Part shown: positions 27,810 through 37,175 of the stretch, one piece after another
Layout: every line of letters begins with the position of its first letter
Position numbering within the stretch: position 1 is the first letter of the stretch
Origin: Lysinibacillus sp. OF-1
GTDB lineage: Bacteria > Bacillota > Bacilli > Bacillales_A > Planococcaceae
Reading direction: 5' to 3'
Assembly (NCBI RefSeq): GCF_028356935.1
Contig: NZ_CP102798.1
Coordinates: forward strand, 3,534,001-3,598,000
DNA: 64,000 nucleotides
The notes under the pieces: model-generated
Databases searched by the model: none
What the model was told of the DNA's origin: nothing
Seen by the model: only the letters and a program-made list of their open reading frames with translations
Made by a program: the position numbers and the translations under genes

Positions 27810-28823
27810 ATGAAACAAAATACCGTGTTAGAAGTAAAAAATTTACAAACTTATTTTTATTCGAGTGAAGGCGTTGCCAAAGCTGTGGATGGTGTTTCCT
27901 TTATACTTCAAAAGGGAGAAACGCTAGGCATTGTTGGTGAATCTGGTTGTGGGAAATCAATGACCTCCCTATCGTTACTTCGTTTAGTACCGTCACCTCC
28001 TGGTAAAATCATCAACGGTGAGATTTTCTTAAATAATACAGATATCTTAAAATTATCAGATGAGGAATTACGCAAAATTCGAGGCAATAAAATATCAATG
28101 ATTTTCCAAGAGCCTATGACAAGTCTAAATCCTGTGTTATCCGTTGGGGAGCAAATTGCTGAATCTATTCGCTTACACCAAGGTTTATCACGTAAAGAGG
28201 CATGGCAAAAGGCCGTCGATATGATCCGTCTAGTGGGAATTCCTGCACCAGAAAAAAGAGCGAAGCAGGAGCCGTACCAGTTAAGCGGTGGGATGCGTCA
28301 GCGCATTATGATCGCAATGGCATTAGCGTGTACACCCGATGTTTTAATTGCAGACGAACCTACAACGGCACTTGATGTAACCATTCAGGCTCAAATTATT
28401 GAAATTATACAAAATCTGCAAAAGCAATTAGGCATGAGCATTATTTTCATTACTCACGACCTAGGTGTTGTAGCAGAAATTTGCGATAAAATTGCTGTGA
28501 TGTATGCGGGGCAGATTGTAGAAGAAGGCACAACAGAAAGTCTTTTTGAAAAACCGTTACACCCCTATACAAATGGATTAATACAATCATTACCAAAGCT
28601 CTATGAAGAGCAAGAAGAATTATCTACTATTCACGGAACTGTTCCAAGTCCATACAATTATCCGGTTGGCTGTCGTTATGCAGAACGTTGCCCATTTGCT
28701 ACAGATTTATGTCATGAACAACAACCTGAGCTTATGACTGTGGAGCACGAGAAAAAAGTAAGATGTTGGATGTACAGCAATGAATGGCAAGGGCAAACAA
28801 TGATGAAGGAGATGACAGTATGA
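27810..28823 (+). CDS. ABC ATPase, DppD type
   Basis: A 337-residue cytoplasmic ATPase. Walker A is GESGCGKS (about 43-50), the signature LSGGMRQR near 160-167, Walker [13 protein letters not shown], and the H-loop ITHD. The C-terminal extension has the Cys pattern [14 protein letters not shown], as in peptide importers where an iron-sulfur cluster has been described. It is third in the operon, and its stop overlaps the next start as ATGA. Confidence 0.92.
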   Translation: MKQNTVLEVKNLQTYFYSSEGVAKAVDGVSFILQKGETLGIVGESGCGKSMTSLSLLRLVPSPPGKIINGEIFLNNTDILKLSDEELRKIRGNKISMIFQEPMTSLNPVLSVGEQIAESIRLHQGLSRKEAWQKAVDMIRLVGIPAPEKRAKQEPYQLSGGMRQRIMIAMALACTPDVLIADEPTTALDVTIQAQIIEIIQNLQKQLGMSIIFITHDLGVVAEICDKIAVMYAGQIVEEGTTESLFEKPLHPYTNGLIQSLPKLYEEQEELSTIHGTVPSPYNYPVGCRYAERCPFATDLCHEQQPELMTVEHEKKVRCWMYSNEWQGQTMMKEMTV

Positions 28824-29812
28824 CAACAGCGCTACAAACACAACCACTCTTACAAGTAAATGATTTAAAACAGCATTTTTTCTTAAAAAAAGAAAAGCTC
28901 TTCGGTCCTCAGCAAATTGTAAAAGCTGTGGATGGTGTTTCCTTTGACATTATGCCTGGTGAAACACTTAGCATTGTTGGAGAATCTGGCTGCGGAAAAT
29001 CAACGACGGGGCGTTCTATTTTAAGATTAGATGAACCTACTTCTGGAGAAGTAATGTTATTTGGTAAAAACTTAGTGAATATGAACAAAAAAGAGCTACG
29101 TGCTGCACGCAAGGACATCCAAATTATTTTCCAAGATCCGTATGCATCCCTTAACCCACGAAGAACCATTCGTAAAATGTTAACAGAGGCCATGTCTATT
29201 CAAAAAATAGTACCACCTGAACAACAAGAGGCACGCATGATTGAATTAATGTCGCTTGTTGGATTACGTCCTGAATACTTAGAGCGCTATCCACATGAAT
29301 TTTCTGGTGGTCAGCGTCAACGTATCGGAATTGCAAGAGCTCTTGCAGTCAATCCTAAAATTATTATTTGTGATGAATCGGTTTCTGCGCTAGACGTTTC
29401 TATTCAAGCACAAATTTTAAATTTATTAAAGCAGCTACAACGAGATTTAGATTTAACATTTTTATTTATCTCACACGATTTAAGTGTTGTTCGACATATT
29501 TCAGATCGTATCATGGTCATGTATCTTGGAAAGGTTGTCGAAATTGCTGATAAGCATTCCCTTTTCACACAGCCATATCATCCTTATACAAAAGCATTAT
29601 TTTCTTCTATTCCAGTAATCGACAAACAACATCGCAAGGAGCGCATTATTTTAAAAGGAGACCTACCGTCACCTCTTAATCCTCCTACTGGCTGTAGCTT
29701 TCACACACGTTGTCCATTCGCCACAGAGAAATGTAAAGCAGAAGTTCCAGCATTACGAGAAATCACTGCAACACATAAGGTAGCTTGCCATTTTGCAGAA
29801 AATTTAGTTTAA
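28820..29812 (+). CDS. ABC ATPase, DppF type
   Basis: A 330-residue ATPase partner of the preceding subunit. GESGCGKST (Walker A), [15 protein letters not shown] (signature), [11 protein letters not shown] (Walker B, with Ser in place of the commoner Pro) and [10 protein letters not shown] are intact. The C-terminal [14 protein letters not shown] carries the same Cys pattern. An earlier in-frame ATG at 28784 lies within the upstream gene; the coupled ATG at 28820 with AAGGAG is chosen. It completes a full importer together with the divergent lipoprotein. Confidence 0.92.
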   Translation: MTTALQTQPLLQVNDLKQHFFLKKEKLFGPQQIVKAVDGVSFDIMPGETLSIVGESGCGKSTTGRSILRLDEPTSGEVMLFGKNLVNMNKKELRAARKDIQIIFQDPYASLNPRRTIRKMLTEAMSIQKIVPPEQQEARMIELMSLVGLRPEYLERYPHEFSGGQRQRIGIARALAVNPKIIICDESVSALDVSIQAQILNLLKQLQRDLDLTFLFISHDLSVVRHISDRIMVMYLGKVVEIADKHSLFTQPYHPYTKALFSSIPVIDKQHRKERIILKGDLPSPLNPPTGCSFHTRCPFATEKCKAEVPALREITATHKVACHFAENLV

Positions 29813-29849
29813 TGTATCTTACACTTATAAAATAAATGGAGAGATCATT

Positions 29850-30602
29850 ATGTTACAACTAGAAACCTTCAACATATATATTCTCCTATGTGTAATTGCT
29901 CCAATTATTGGAGCTTTTCTGCTTACTTTTATATTTATTTTCGAAAAACAAATCGATAGCCTTGAGGAAGAAAAGAGAAGTTTAGAGCTCAAGCAGGATT
30001 TACAACGAGCGAATATTCTTCAGTTAAATCAGCAAATACAACCACATTTCTTTTTTAACGCATTAAATTCATTGCTAAGCCTAGCCCGCATCAATCGTAA
30101 GGAAGATTTGGTTGCGGGTATTGAGGCCTTAGCAACGTTTTTTAAATTTAAATACAATAATCATGAGGTTTTAATCGCGTTAAAGAACGAGATACAATTT
30201 ATGGATAGCTATTTAAATATTCAACAGTTACGCTTTGGACATCGTTTGACGATTCATAAGGATATGGATGATGAAGCTCTATCTGTACAAATACCTCCAT
30301 TTATTTTGCAGACCATTATTGAAAATGCATATAAACATAGCTTTGAAAAGCATATAGGACCTGCTGAGTTATCCATTACGATAAAAAAAATGGACAAGAT
30401 CTTATTAATAGAAATAAAAAATACACAGCCCTTAGAAAAGATAGAAACTGCTATTGAACAGCTAGAAGATGAATTACAGCAAGGTTATGGTCTTGAAAAT
30501 ATTAGACAACGGCTTGAGCTTATTTATGGTCTCGAAAATGTTTTATTTTCGATTCAAAATAATGAACAGTTTTACACAGTTACAATTCACGTTCCCGCTT
30601 AG
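29850..30602 (+). CDS. Short LytS/YesM-type sensor histidine kinase
   Basis: A 250-residue kinase with a single membrane segment (about 10-31), a short coiled coil (33-60), and a His_kinase/HATPase_c pair. QIQPHFFFNALNSL contains the phospho-accepting His66, TIIENAYKHS is the N-box, and GYGLENIRQRL the G-box. There is no extracytoplasmic or multi-span sensing domain, so another protein must deliver the signal; the binding lipoprotein or the membrane protein two genes downstream are candidates. It follows the ABC operon by 37 bases and probably shares its transcript. Confidence 0.87.
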   Translation: MLQLETFNIYILLCVIAPIIGAFLLTFIFIFEKQIDSLEEEKRSLELKQDLQRANILQLNQQIQPHFFFNALNSLLSLARINRKEDLVAGIEALATFFKFKYNNHEVLIALKNEIQFMDSYLNIQQLRFGHRLTIHKDMDDEALSVQIPPFILQTIIENAYKHSFEKHIGPAELSITIKKMDKILLIEIKNTQPLEKIETAIEQLEDELQQGYGLENIRQRLELIYGLENVLFSIQNNEQFYTVTIHVPA

Positions 30603-30640
30603 CCCTTCTATCAATTTGAATGTGAAAGGAGAATCTCACC

Positions 30641-31339
30641 ATGCATATTTTAATCGCAGATGATGAGCCGTTAGAGCTAGAGCAAATGATTTATTTATTA
30701 AAACCGCATTTCCCTAATTGGACATTCCATACTGCTCAGGATGCCTCACAAGCTCTGCAATTAGCTAAAAAACACCGTATGACTATCGCCTTTTTGGATA
30801 TCCAAATGCCTGGGAAAGATGGTATCACTTTGAGCAAGGAATTAAAAGAAATGTATGAAATAGACATCATTATGGTAACTGCTTATCAGACCTTCGAATA
30901 TGCCCAGCAAGCATTGCGTATCGGGGTAAAAGATTATCTTACAAAACCTGTTATTGCTAGTGAATTAGATGCGATTGTGGAGAAATATAAAGTATGGAGC
31001 TCCAACCATGATGCGATTCAAAGTGCGCTTTCCTATATCCATGAAAACTATTATGAAAAGCTCGGTTTAAATATTATTGCAGAAAAGATCCATTTGAATC
31101 CAAGCTACTTAAGTCGTAAATTTTTGGAGGAGCAGTCTATTGGCATTAATGAGTATATAAATAATTACCGCCTCGAAATGGCCGTGAAGAAAATAAATGA
31201 AAACCTGGACGCAAGCATGTCTGCAATTGCGGAGAGCTGTGGATTTAATAGCCAACACTATTTTAGTGTGGCCTTTAAGAAAAAGTATAATCAATCGCCA
31301 CGTCAATATAAATCCGCTAAAATGAGTAAAGGTATTTGA
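30641..31339 (+). CDS. YesN-type response regulator (REC + AraC HTH)
   Basis: A 232-residue regulator. The receiver domain has DDEP (7-10), the phospho-acceptor Asp53 in FLDIQMPGKDG, the switch Thr in VTAY and Lys in LTKP. The output is an AraC-type double helix-turn-helix (about 130-228; NPSYLSRKFLEE and ESCGFNSQHYFSVAFKKKY). It is partner of the preceding kinase, 38 bases away. The pair of direct repeats ahead of the divergent binding-protein gene is a plausible target. Nutrient-uptake control is inferred from YesN-like and YtrA-region systems in other Bacillales. Confidence 0.88.
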   Translation: MHILIADDEPLELEQMIYLLKPHFPNWTFHTAQDASQALQLAKKHRMTIAFLDIQMPGKDGITLSKELKEMYEIDIIMVTAYQTFEYAQQALRIGVKDYLTKPVIASELDAIVEKYKVWSSNHDAIQSALSYIHENYYEKLGLNIIAEKIHLNPSYLSRKFLEEQSIGINEYINNYRLEMAVKKINENLDASMSAIAESCGFNSQHYFSVAFKKKYNQSPRQYKSAKMSKGI

Positions 31340-31343
31340 TGGT

Positions 31344-32606
31344 ATGTTAAAAAATTATTCATTGCTCGTACCATTTGCAAGTTTAAGCACAGCAGCAGGC
31401 GTCATCATTCTTTTAGCAAGATGGATTAACGGTAATTTATTATTGTCCTCTCCCTCAGCCCTTATTTCTTTTGGCTTTATGGCAGGCATTTGTTATACAT
31501 TAGCAACAGCCATTTCATTTATTGTATTGAGCTCCTTGTTAAATAAAAGGAATTACAAGCAAAACCAGCATACACAAAGCTTTTTACTCTTTACCATACA
31601 ACAAAAATTGAGTGGTATGAATTTAAAAGTGATACGACTGTTTTACCTTTTGACAAGCATTGAACTTTGGTTAATTCAATTAATTAGCATTAGTGTCTTG
31701 TCTGAAATCATGTTAAATATCCCGATACCCATTACGCTTTTTTTATTTCTAACCGGTATGTTACTGCTTGATCGCATCATGTCTGTGAAAAGTATACTTT
31801 GGCTAGAAATTTTATTTATCATCGCCCTGTTTTCATTACTTATTTTTATCCCTATTTACTACTTTGTACAAAATGGAGCAAGCACCGTTTATGAAGGCAT
31901 TCGCTTATACCACCCTTATTTATTTTATTTTAAAAATAGCGAAATCCTCCTGTTCTATGTCATTATTCAATTAGCCGTTTTAGGACAAGTACTTTTTGAT
32001 AAATCAACATGGTATTTAATTGCATTTATCAAGCCCAAAAAAATACGTCGCAGCCTATTTTCATCAGGTGTGATTTTAGCATTATTAACATTATCCTTTA
32101 CAGCTATTTTAATGATTGCTTTATACAGTGGCTCCTTTGGTCAGTTTCAAGTGCTAATTTTTACGTTCTTATATGAAGTACAGCCTGGGTTTCTGACATT
32201 CGCTTTCCTTGTCATTGTCCTGTTGGCCGTTGTGACGTCCTTACTTGTAGATATGCGTGCAACAAAACGTTTTTTTATGAAGAAAAGACCCTATTATTTT
32301 TACTTAATTGGACTTATGGTCATTTTACTTACCTTTTTCTTATCTATCGATTTAACGATTTTAGGGGTTATTTATTCTTTCGCGTTCCTGCACATTACCA
32401 TACTGCCGTTTATGTTAATTCTTTTATTTACGAATCGCCGTATTCATAAACATAGTTGGTTTGTCATACTGCTATCTATCCTCATAGGAATTGGCGTTGC
32501 CCTAAGCTTCAATGCACTTTACGGATTAGCAACTAGCTTTATGATCTCTAGCATTTATCAATTAATGCTTCAGACCGATACTATAGAAAAAATGCCTGAA
32601 CCCTAA
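31344..32606 (+). CDS. Polytopic membrane protein, remotely like sodium:solute symporters
   Basis: A 420-residue protein with about 12-13 hydrophobic segments. I do not recognise it firmly. AVLGQVLFDKSTWYLIAFIKPKKIRRSLFSSG (about 210-240) resembles the loop where sodium:solute symporters have a DQxxWQR-type sequence followed by a basic stretch, which suggests an SSS/LeuT-like fold. It starts four bases after the response regulator stop, so it belongs to the kinase-regulator operon. It may be a transporter or a sensor subunit feeding the kinase. No other homology is claimed. Confidence 0.55.
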   Translation: MLKNYSLLVPFASLSTAAGVIILLARWINGNLLLSSPSALISFGFMAGICYTLATAISFIVLSSLLNKRNYKQNQHTQSFLLFTIQQKLSGMNLKVIRLFYLLTSIELWLIQLISISVLSEIMLNIPIPITLFLFLTGMLLLDRIMSVKSILWLEILFIIALFSLLIFIPIYYFVQNGASTVYEGIRLYHPYLFYFKNSEILLFYVIIQLAVLGQVLFDKSTWYLIAFIKPKKIRRSLFSSGVILALLTLSFTAILMIALYSGSFGQFQVLIFTFLYEVQPGFLTFAFLVIVLLAVVTSLLVDMRATKRFFMKKRPYYFYLIGLMVILLTFFLSIDLTILGVIYSFAFLHITILPFMLILLFTNRRIHKHSWFVILLSILIGIGVALSFNALYGLATSFMISSIYQLMLQTDTIEKMPEP

Positions 32607-32941
32607 AATATATGGAGGTCAGGCATTAGTCTGTAGTTAACTAAATATATGTCTTTTATGTTTTCGTAAATAATGATTAGGTAAAAAAATACATCCTAAA
32701 TACCTTCTTCTGCATCTTTAAATAACACCACTCGTACGTTTGCCACAATGGTCAGAACTTCCCAAACACGCCTTACACTTTCACTTCCCTAGTTGGTTTC
32801 CTACGTTTTCATTTACACATTGGTCATAAAATTTTAAAAACTTCACACAATAAAAAAGTGTTTTGACATGAGCTTTTCTTGTTATAGAACTGTATTTATC
32901 GTATTCGTATGCCCTGTTGCATACTTTTTTTCTATTATCTA
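32607..32941. other. Intergenic stretch, nothing recognised
   Basis: A weak inverted repeat spans the end of the preceding gene (ATGCCTGA near 32592 with TCAGGCAT near 32619), without a T run. Beyond it no reading frame with a ribosome site or RNA motif is seen until the nupC promoter. Confidence 0.4.
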
Positions 32942-32971
32942 TTGAATAACTAGCAAAAAAACTGTTATAGT
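32942..32971 (+). promoter_or_regulatory. Promoter of nupC
   Basis: TTGAAT (32942-32947), an 18-base spacer and TATAGT (32966-32971). Transcription would start near 32978, leaving a leader of about 90 bases. Confidence 0.6.
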
Positions 32972-32978
32972 GAGATTG

Positions 32979-32998
32979 TTTGTCTGACGTCTGACTAA
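32979..32998 (+). promoter_or_regulatory. Palindromic operator in the nupC leader
   Basis: The core GTCTGACGTCTGAC lies in a 20-base imperfect palindrome centred on GACGTC, with 16 of 20 positions symmetric. It lies exactly at the predicted transcription start, a repressor position. GntR-family regulators use sites of this general shape, but no regulator gene is adjacent. Confidence 0.55.
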
Positions 32999-33070
32999 TT
33001 AAGATCTTTAGCTGTTCTTCTGAATTTAGAACATCAGGACAAACTATTACACATACTTATGGAGGAACTT

Positions 33071-34252
33071 ATGAGATACTTAATATCCTTTTGTGGATTG
33101 TTACTTGTTTTTGCCCTAGCTTTATTAATGAGTAAAAACAAAAAAGAAATAAAATATAAATATATAGTGGTGATGTTAATCATCCAATTTTTATTGGCAG
33201 CTCTACTACTCAATACGACAATTGGTTTTGTTTTAATCAAAGGAATCACCAAAGTATTTGATCATTTATTGTCTTACGCAAATGCAGGGATATCATTTGT
33301 TTTTGGTGGATTAGCAAATGAAGGAGAGTCTCCGTTCTTCCTAGCTGTATTATTACCGATTGTCTTTATATCAGTCTTAATTGGGATTTTGCAGCATTTT
33401 AAAATTCTCCCTTTCTTCATGAAATGGATAGGATTACTGTTGAGTAAAGTAAGTGGAATGGGGAAATTGGAATCCTATAATGCTGTTGCTTCCGCAATGG
33501 TTGGACAATCGGAAGTATTCATTACAGTTAAAAAACAATTAGATAAGATTGCGCCACAGCGTATGTATACATTATGCGCATCCGCGATGTCGACCGTCTC
33601 GATGTCAGTTGTTGGCGCGTACATGACGATGATTGAACCAAAGTATGTCGTAACGGCGATTGTGTTAAACTTATTTGGTGGTTTTATAATTGTTTCCATC
33701 ATTAATCCGTATACCGTAAAAGAAGAGGAAGATATCTTAACCATTGAAGATGAGCAGAAGCAAGCTTTCTTCCAAATGCTTGGTGAATATATTATGGATG
33801 GCTTTAAGGTAGCCATCATAGTTGGAGCCATGCTGATTGGTTTCGTAGCATTAATGGATTTAATCAATTCATTGTTTGATATGATTATCGGTGTTTCTTT
33901 CCAAGAAATATTAGGCTATATTTTTGCACCAATAGCTTTCCTAATGGGTATCCCATGGGCAGACGCTGTTTCAGCTGGTGGAATAATGGCCACTAAATTA
34001 GTAACGAATGAATTTGTTGCTATGATCAACCTTGGCGACGTCTCAGAGTCCATGAGTGAACGTACACTGGGCATTATTTCGGTATTCCTTGTATCCTTTG
34101 CCAACTTTTCATCCATCGGTATTATTTCCGGAGCAGTTAAAGGGTTAAATGAAAGACAGGGTAATGTCGTTGCTCGTTTTGGCTTAAAGTTATTGTACGG
34201 AGCCACACTTGTCAGTATCCTAACAGCTATTATTGTTGGATTGATTATTTAA
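33071..34252 (+). CDS. nupC: Concentrative nucleoside transporter NupC
   Basis: A 393-residue protein, the same length as B. subtilis NupC, with about ten membrane segments. The CNT-family signatures are present: FVFGGLANEGESPFF (gate region), MGKLESYNAVASAMVGQSEVF, and ASAMSTVSMSVVGAYMTM. It imports nucleosides with protons or sodium. The ATG at 33071 has GGAGG six bases upstream; an ATG at 33059 would swallow that site. It has its own promoter and operator and a terminator. Its position beside the amidohydrolase island may be fortuitous. Confidence 0.93.
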   Translation: MRYLISFCGLLLVFALALLMSKNKKEIKYKYIVVMLIIQFLLAALLLNTTIGFVLIKGITKVFDHLLSYANAGISFVFGGLANEGESPFFLAVLLPIVFISVLIGILQHFKILPFFMKWIGLLLSKVSGMGKLESYNAVASAMVGQSEVFITVKKQLDKIAPQRMYTLCASAMSTVSMSVVGAYMTMIEPKYVVTAIVLNLFGGFIIVSIINPYTVKEEEDILTIEDEQKQAFFQMLGEYIMDGFKVAIIVGAMLIGFVALMDLINSLFDMIIGVSFQEILGYIFAPIAFLMGIPWADAVSAGGIMATKLVTNEFVAMINLGDVSESMSERTLGIISVFLVSFANFSSIGIISGAVKGLNERQGNVVARFGLKLLYGATLVSILTAIIVGLII

Positions 34253-34267
34253 ACATCATCATTTGAG

Positions 34268-34300
34268 CTGCACTCCGATAGTTATGGAGTGTAGTTTTTT
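34268..34300 (+). terminator. Terminator after nupC
   Basis: CTGCACTCC pairs with GGAGTGTAG (34268-34276 with 34286-34294, one G-U pair), followed by TTTTTT. Confidence 0.88.
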
Positions 34301-34333
34301 AAATTATCCACTATAAACTCTTCACGAAAAATA

Positions 34334-34377
34334 AAAAATGTACATCACTAAAATTTCATTTAGTAATGTACATTTTT
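34334..34377 (-). terminator. Terminator after leuS
   Basis: A nearly perfect 19-bp stem (AAAAATGTACATCACTAAA with its complement, one mismatch) gives an A/T run on both sides. It can serve both strands. Confidence 0.85.
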
Positions 34378-34392
34378 ATTATTTAGATCATT

Positions 34393-36810
34393 TTATTTAA
34401 CGACAATATTGACAAGTTTGCTTGGAATAACGATAATTTTCACTAGGTTTTTTCCTGCCATATATTCTTGTACTTTTTCATCAGCAAGCGCTACTTTTTC
34501 GATATCCTCTTTTGAAGCATCTTTCGCTACGACGATTTTTGCACGGACTTTACCAGCCACTTGCACGGCAATCTCCACTTCATCATCCACAAGCTTCGTT
34601 TCATCGTATGTTGGCCATTGCTCGTAAGAAAGTGTTGAATCGTGGCCTAATAGCTGCCATAGCTCTTCTGCAATATGCGGCGCGATTGGTGCTAGCATTT
34701 TAACAAAGCCTTCCGCATACTCTGCTGGAATAACGTCAGCTTTATAGCAATCATTGATAAATACCATCATCTGTGAAATAGCTGTGTTAAAGCGGATACC
34801 TTCGTAATCCTCTGTCACTTTTTTCACTGTTTGGTGGTATGCTTTTTCAAGTGTTTGATCGTTAGACACTTGAATTTTTGATGAAATGGCACCATCTTCT
34901 TCATTAACAAATAGACGCCAAATACGATCTAAGAAACGACGTGCCCCATCTAAACCATTTGTTGACCATGCAACAGATGCCTCTAATGGTCCCATGAACA
35001 TTTCATACAAACGTAATGTATCGGCACCATGTGATGAAATGATTTCATCTGGGTTTACAACATTACCTTTCGATTTAGACATTTTTTCATTACCTTCACC
35101 AAGAATCATACCTTGGTTAAATAATTTATGGAATGGCTCTTTCGTGTGAACAACACCTAGATCATAAAGAACTTTATGCCAGAAGCGAGCGTAAAGTAAG
35201 TGCAGTACTGCATGCTCCGCTCCTCCAATATAAATATCTACTGGTAACCAACGTTTTAGTAACTCTGGATCTGCAATCGCCTCTGTATTTGTAGGGTCGA
35301 TATAGCGTAAGAAGTACCAGCTAGACCCAGCCCACTGTGGCATTGTATTTGTTTCACGGCGACCCTTTTTGCCTGTCTCTGGATCTACAACATTCACCCA
35401 TTCAGCGATATTAGCTAATGGTGATTCACCAGTACCCGATGGACGGATATTATCTGTTTTTGGAAGCACTAATGGTAATTCTGATTCTGGAACAGGTGTG
35501 ATCGTGCCATCTTCCCAATGAATCATTGGAATTGGTTCACCCCAGTAACGCTGACGTGAGAATAGCCAATCACGTAGTCGATAAGAAATTTTCTTCTCTC
35601 CAACGCCTTTTTGCTCTAACCATTCAATTGCTTTCGCAATGCCATCTTCTTTATTTAAACCATTAAGGAATTCAGAATTAATATGTTGACCATCACCTGT
35701 AAATGCTTCTTTGCTAATGTCCCCACCCTCAAGTACAGGAACGATGTCTAAACCAAATGCAGTCGCAAATTCATAGTCACGTTCATCATGTGCTGGCACC
35801 GCCATAATAGCACCTGTACCGTAAGACACTAACACATAGTCAGCAATCCAAATCGGCGCTTTTTTCCCGTTAATCGGATTCACGGCATAAGCACCTGTGA
35901 ATACGCCTGTTTTTTCTTTTGCTAAATCTGTGCGCTCAAGATCCGATTTCATTTTCACTTTCTCTAAATATGCCTCAACAGCTTGACGTTGCTCAGCTGT
36001 CGTTATTTGTTCTACCAATTTATGTTCAGGCGCAAGTACACAATATGTAGCACCAAATAATGTATCTGGACGTGTTGTGAAGACCGTGAAGTTTTGATCT
36101 GAACCATCAATAGCAAATGTTACTTCTGCCCCTTCTGAACGACCAATCCAGTTGCGCTGCATATCTTTAATAGATTCTGGCCAATCAACTTCTTCTAGGT
36201 CATCGATTAAACGATCAGCATATGCAGTAATTTTAAGCATCCATTGTTTCATTGGTCGACGTTCTACTGGATGCCCACCACGCTCTGATTTTCCATCAAT
36301 TACTTCTTCGTTAGCCAATACCGTACCAAGCGCTGGACACCAGTTAACAGCTACTTCATCCACATAGGCTAAACCTTTTTTATAAAGCTGGATAAAAATC
36401 CATTGTGTCCATTTATAATACTCTGGATCCGTCGTGTTAATTTCGCGATCCCAATCATAACTGAATCCTAGCTCTTGAATTTGGCGTTTAAAAGTTGCAA
36501 TATTTTTAGCTGTAAATTCTGCTGGGTCATTTCCTGTATCGAGTGCATATTGCTCAGCTGGTAAACCAAAAGCATCCCAGCCCATTGGATGTAATACATT
36601 GTAGCCTTGCATACGTTTAAAGCGTGATAAAATATCTGTCGCTGTATATCCTTCTGGATGTCCTACATGCAGTCCAGCGCCAGATGGATATGGAAACATA
36701 TCTAATGCAAAAAATTTAGGCTTCGCTGTTTCATTTTCAGTTTTGAATGTTTTGTTATTAGCCCAATATTGCTGCCACTTTTTTTCAATTTGTAGATGAT
36801 TAAAACTCAT
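34393..36810 (-). CDS. leuS: Leucyl-tRNA synthetase
   Basis: An 805-residue class Ia synthetase, the normal bacterial length. The HIGH-type motif is HVGH (48-51) in [17 protein letters not shown]; the editing domain contains [12 protein letters not shown]; the KMSKS loop is intact in [14 protein letters not shown]. It charges tRNA-Leu in the cytoplasm. A T-box leader with a Leu specifier lies just upstream. The start follows GGAGG. It is monocistronic. Confidence 0.98.
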   Translation of the reverse strand: MSFNHLQIEKKWQQYWANNKTFKTENETAKPKFFALDMFPYPSGAGLHVGHPEGYTATDILSRFKRMQGYNVLHPMGWDAFGLPAEQYALDTGNDPAEFTAKNIATFKRQIQELGFSYDWDREINTTDPEYYKWTQWIFIQLYKKGLAYVDEVAVNWCPALGTVLANEEVIDGKSERGGHPVERRPMKQWMLKITAYADRLIDDLEEVDWPESIKDMQRNWIGRSEGAEVTFAIDGSDQNFTVFTTRPDTLFGATYCVLAPEHKLVEQITTAEQRQAVEAYLEKVKMKSDLERTDLAKEKTGVFTGAYAVNPINGKKAPIWIADYVLVSYGTGAIMAVPAHDERDYEFATAFGLDIVPVLEGGDISKEAFTGDGQHINSEFLNGLNKEDGIAKAIEWLEQKGVGEKKISYRLRDWLFSRQRYWGEPIPMIHWEDGTITPVPESELPLVLPKTDNIRPSGTGESPLANIAEWVNVVDPETGKKGRRETNTMPQWAGSSWYFLRYIDPTNTEAIADPELLKRWLPVDIYIGGAEHAVLHLLYARFWHKVLYDLGVVHTKEPFHKLFNQGMILGEGNEKMSKSKGNVVNPDEIISSHGADTLRLYEMFMGPLEASVAWSTNGLDGARRFLDRIWRLFVNEEDGAISSKIQVSNDQTLEKAYHQTVKKVTEDYEGIRFNTAISQMMVFINDCYKADVIPAEYAEGFVKMLAPIAPHIAEELWQLLGHDSTLSYEQWPTYDETKLVDDEVEIAVQVAGKVRAKIVVAKDASKEDIEKVALADEKVQEYMAGKNLVKIIVIPSKLVNIVVK

Positions 36811-36865
36811 TCTTTTTCCTCCTTCGATTGAATCATGTTGCTCTTCATCATAATTGACAAAATAT

Positions 36866-37090
36866 TTAAAAAATAAAAAAACTCGTCCCTTTCTTTATAG
36901 AAGGGACGAGAGAATTTGTACTCCCGCGGTACCACCCAAATTAGTGATTACACTCGGCTCAAGCTTCCTTAACGCGGAAGAAACGACACACGCTGTTTCA
37001 CGCGGGCAGACTCAGAAGGCGAGTTCAACTTGCTTTCTTACTAGCTCCCACCAGCCGCTAGCTCTCTAAAAAGAACGACAAATTTACTAT
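36866..37090 (-). promoter_or_regulatory. Leucine T-box riboswitch upstream of leuS
   Basis: On the minus strand the conserved T-box GGTGGTACCGCGG (36936-36924) is followed by a terminator hairpin CTCGTCCCTT/AAGGGACGAG (36882-36910) and a T run. Stem I elements AGAGAG and GGTGGGAGCTAG lie at the 5' side. The specifier loop reads GAACTCGCC, giving the codon CTC (37023-37021) for Leu. Uncharged tRNA-Leu should stabilise the antiterminator and switch leuS on. Confidence 0.93.
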
Positions 37091-37175
37091 TCCTCATCAC
37101 AGTCTTTACATGATATTGCATTTATTCTAATGGAAAGTATTGAAAAGCACAAGCCTTTGTTTACAGACTAACCCA

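Noticed and set aside
32592-32626. Inverted repeat at the end of the symporter-like gene as a terminator
   Set aside because: The stem has a bulge and no T run follows; recorded only as a weak feature of the gap.
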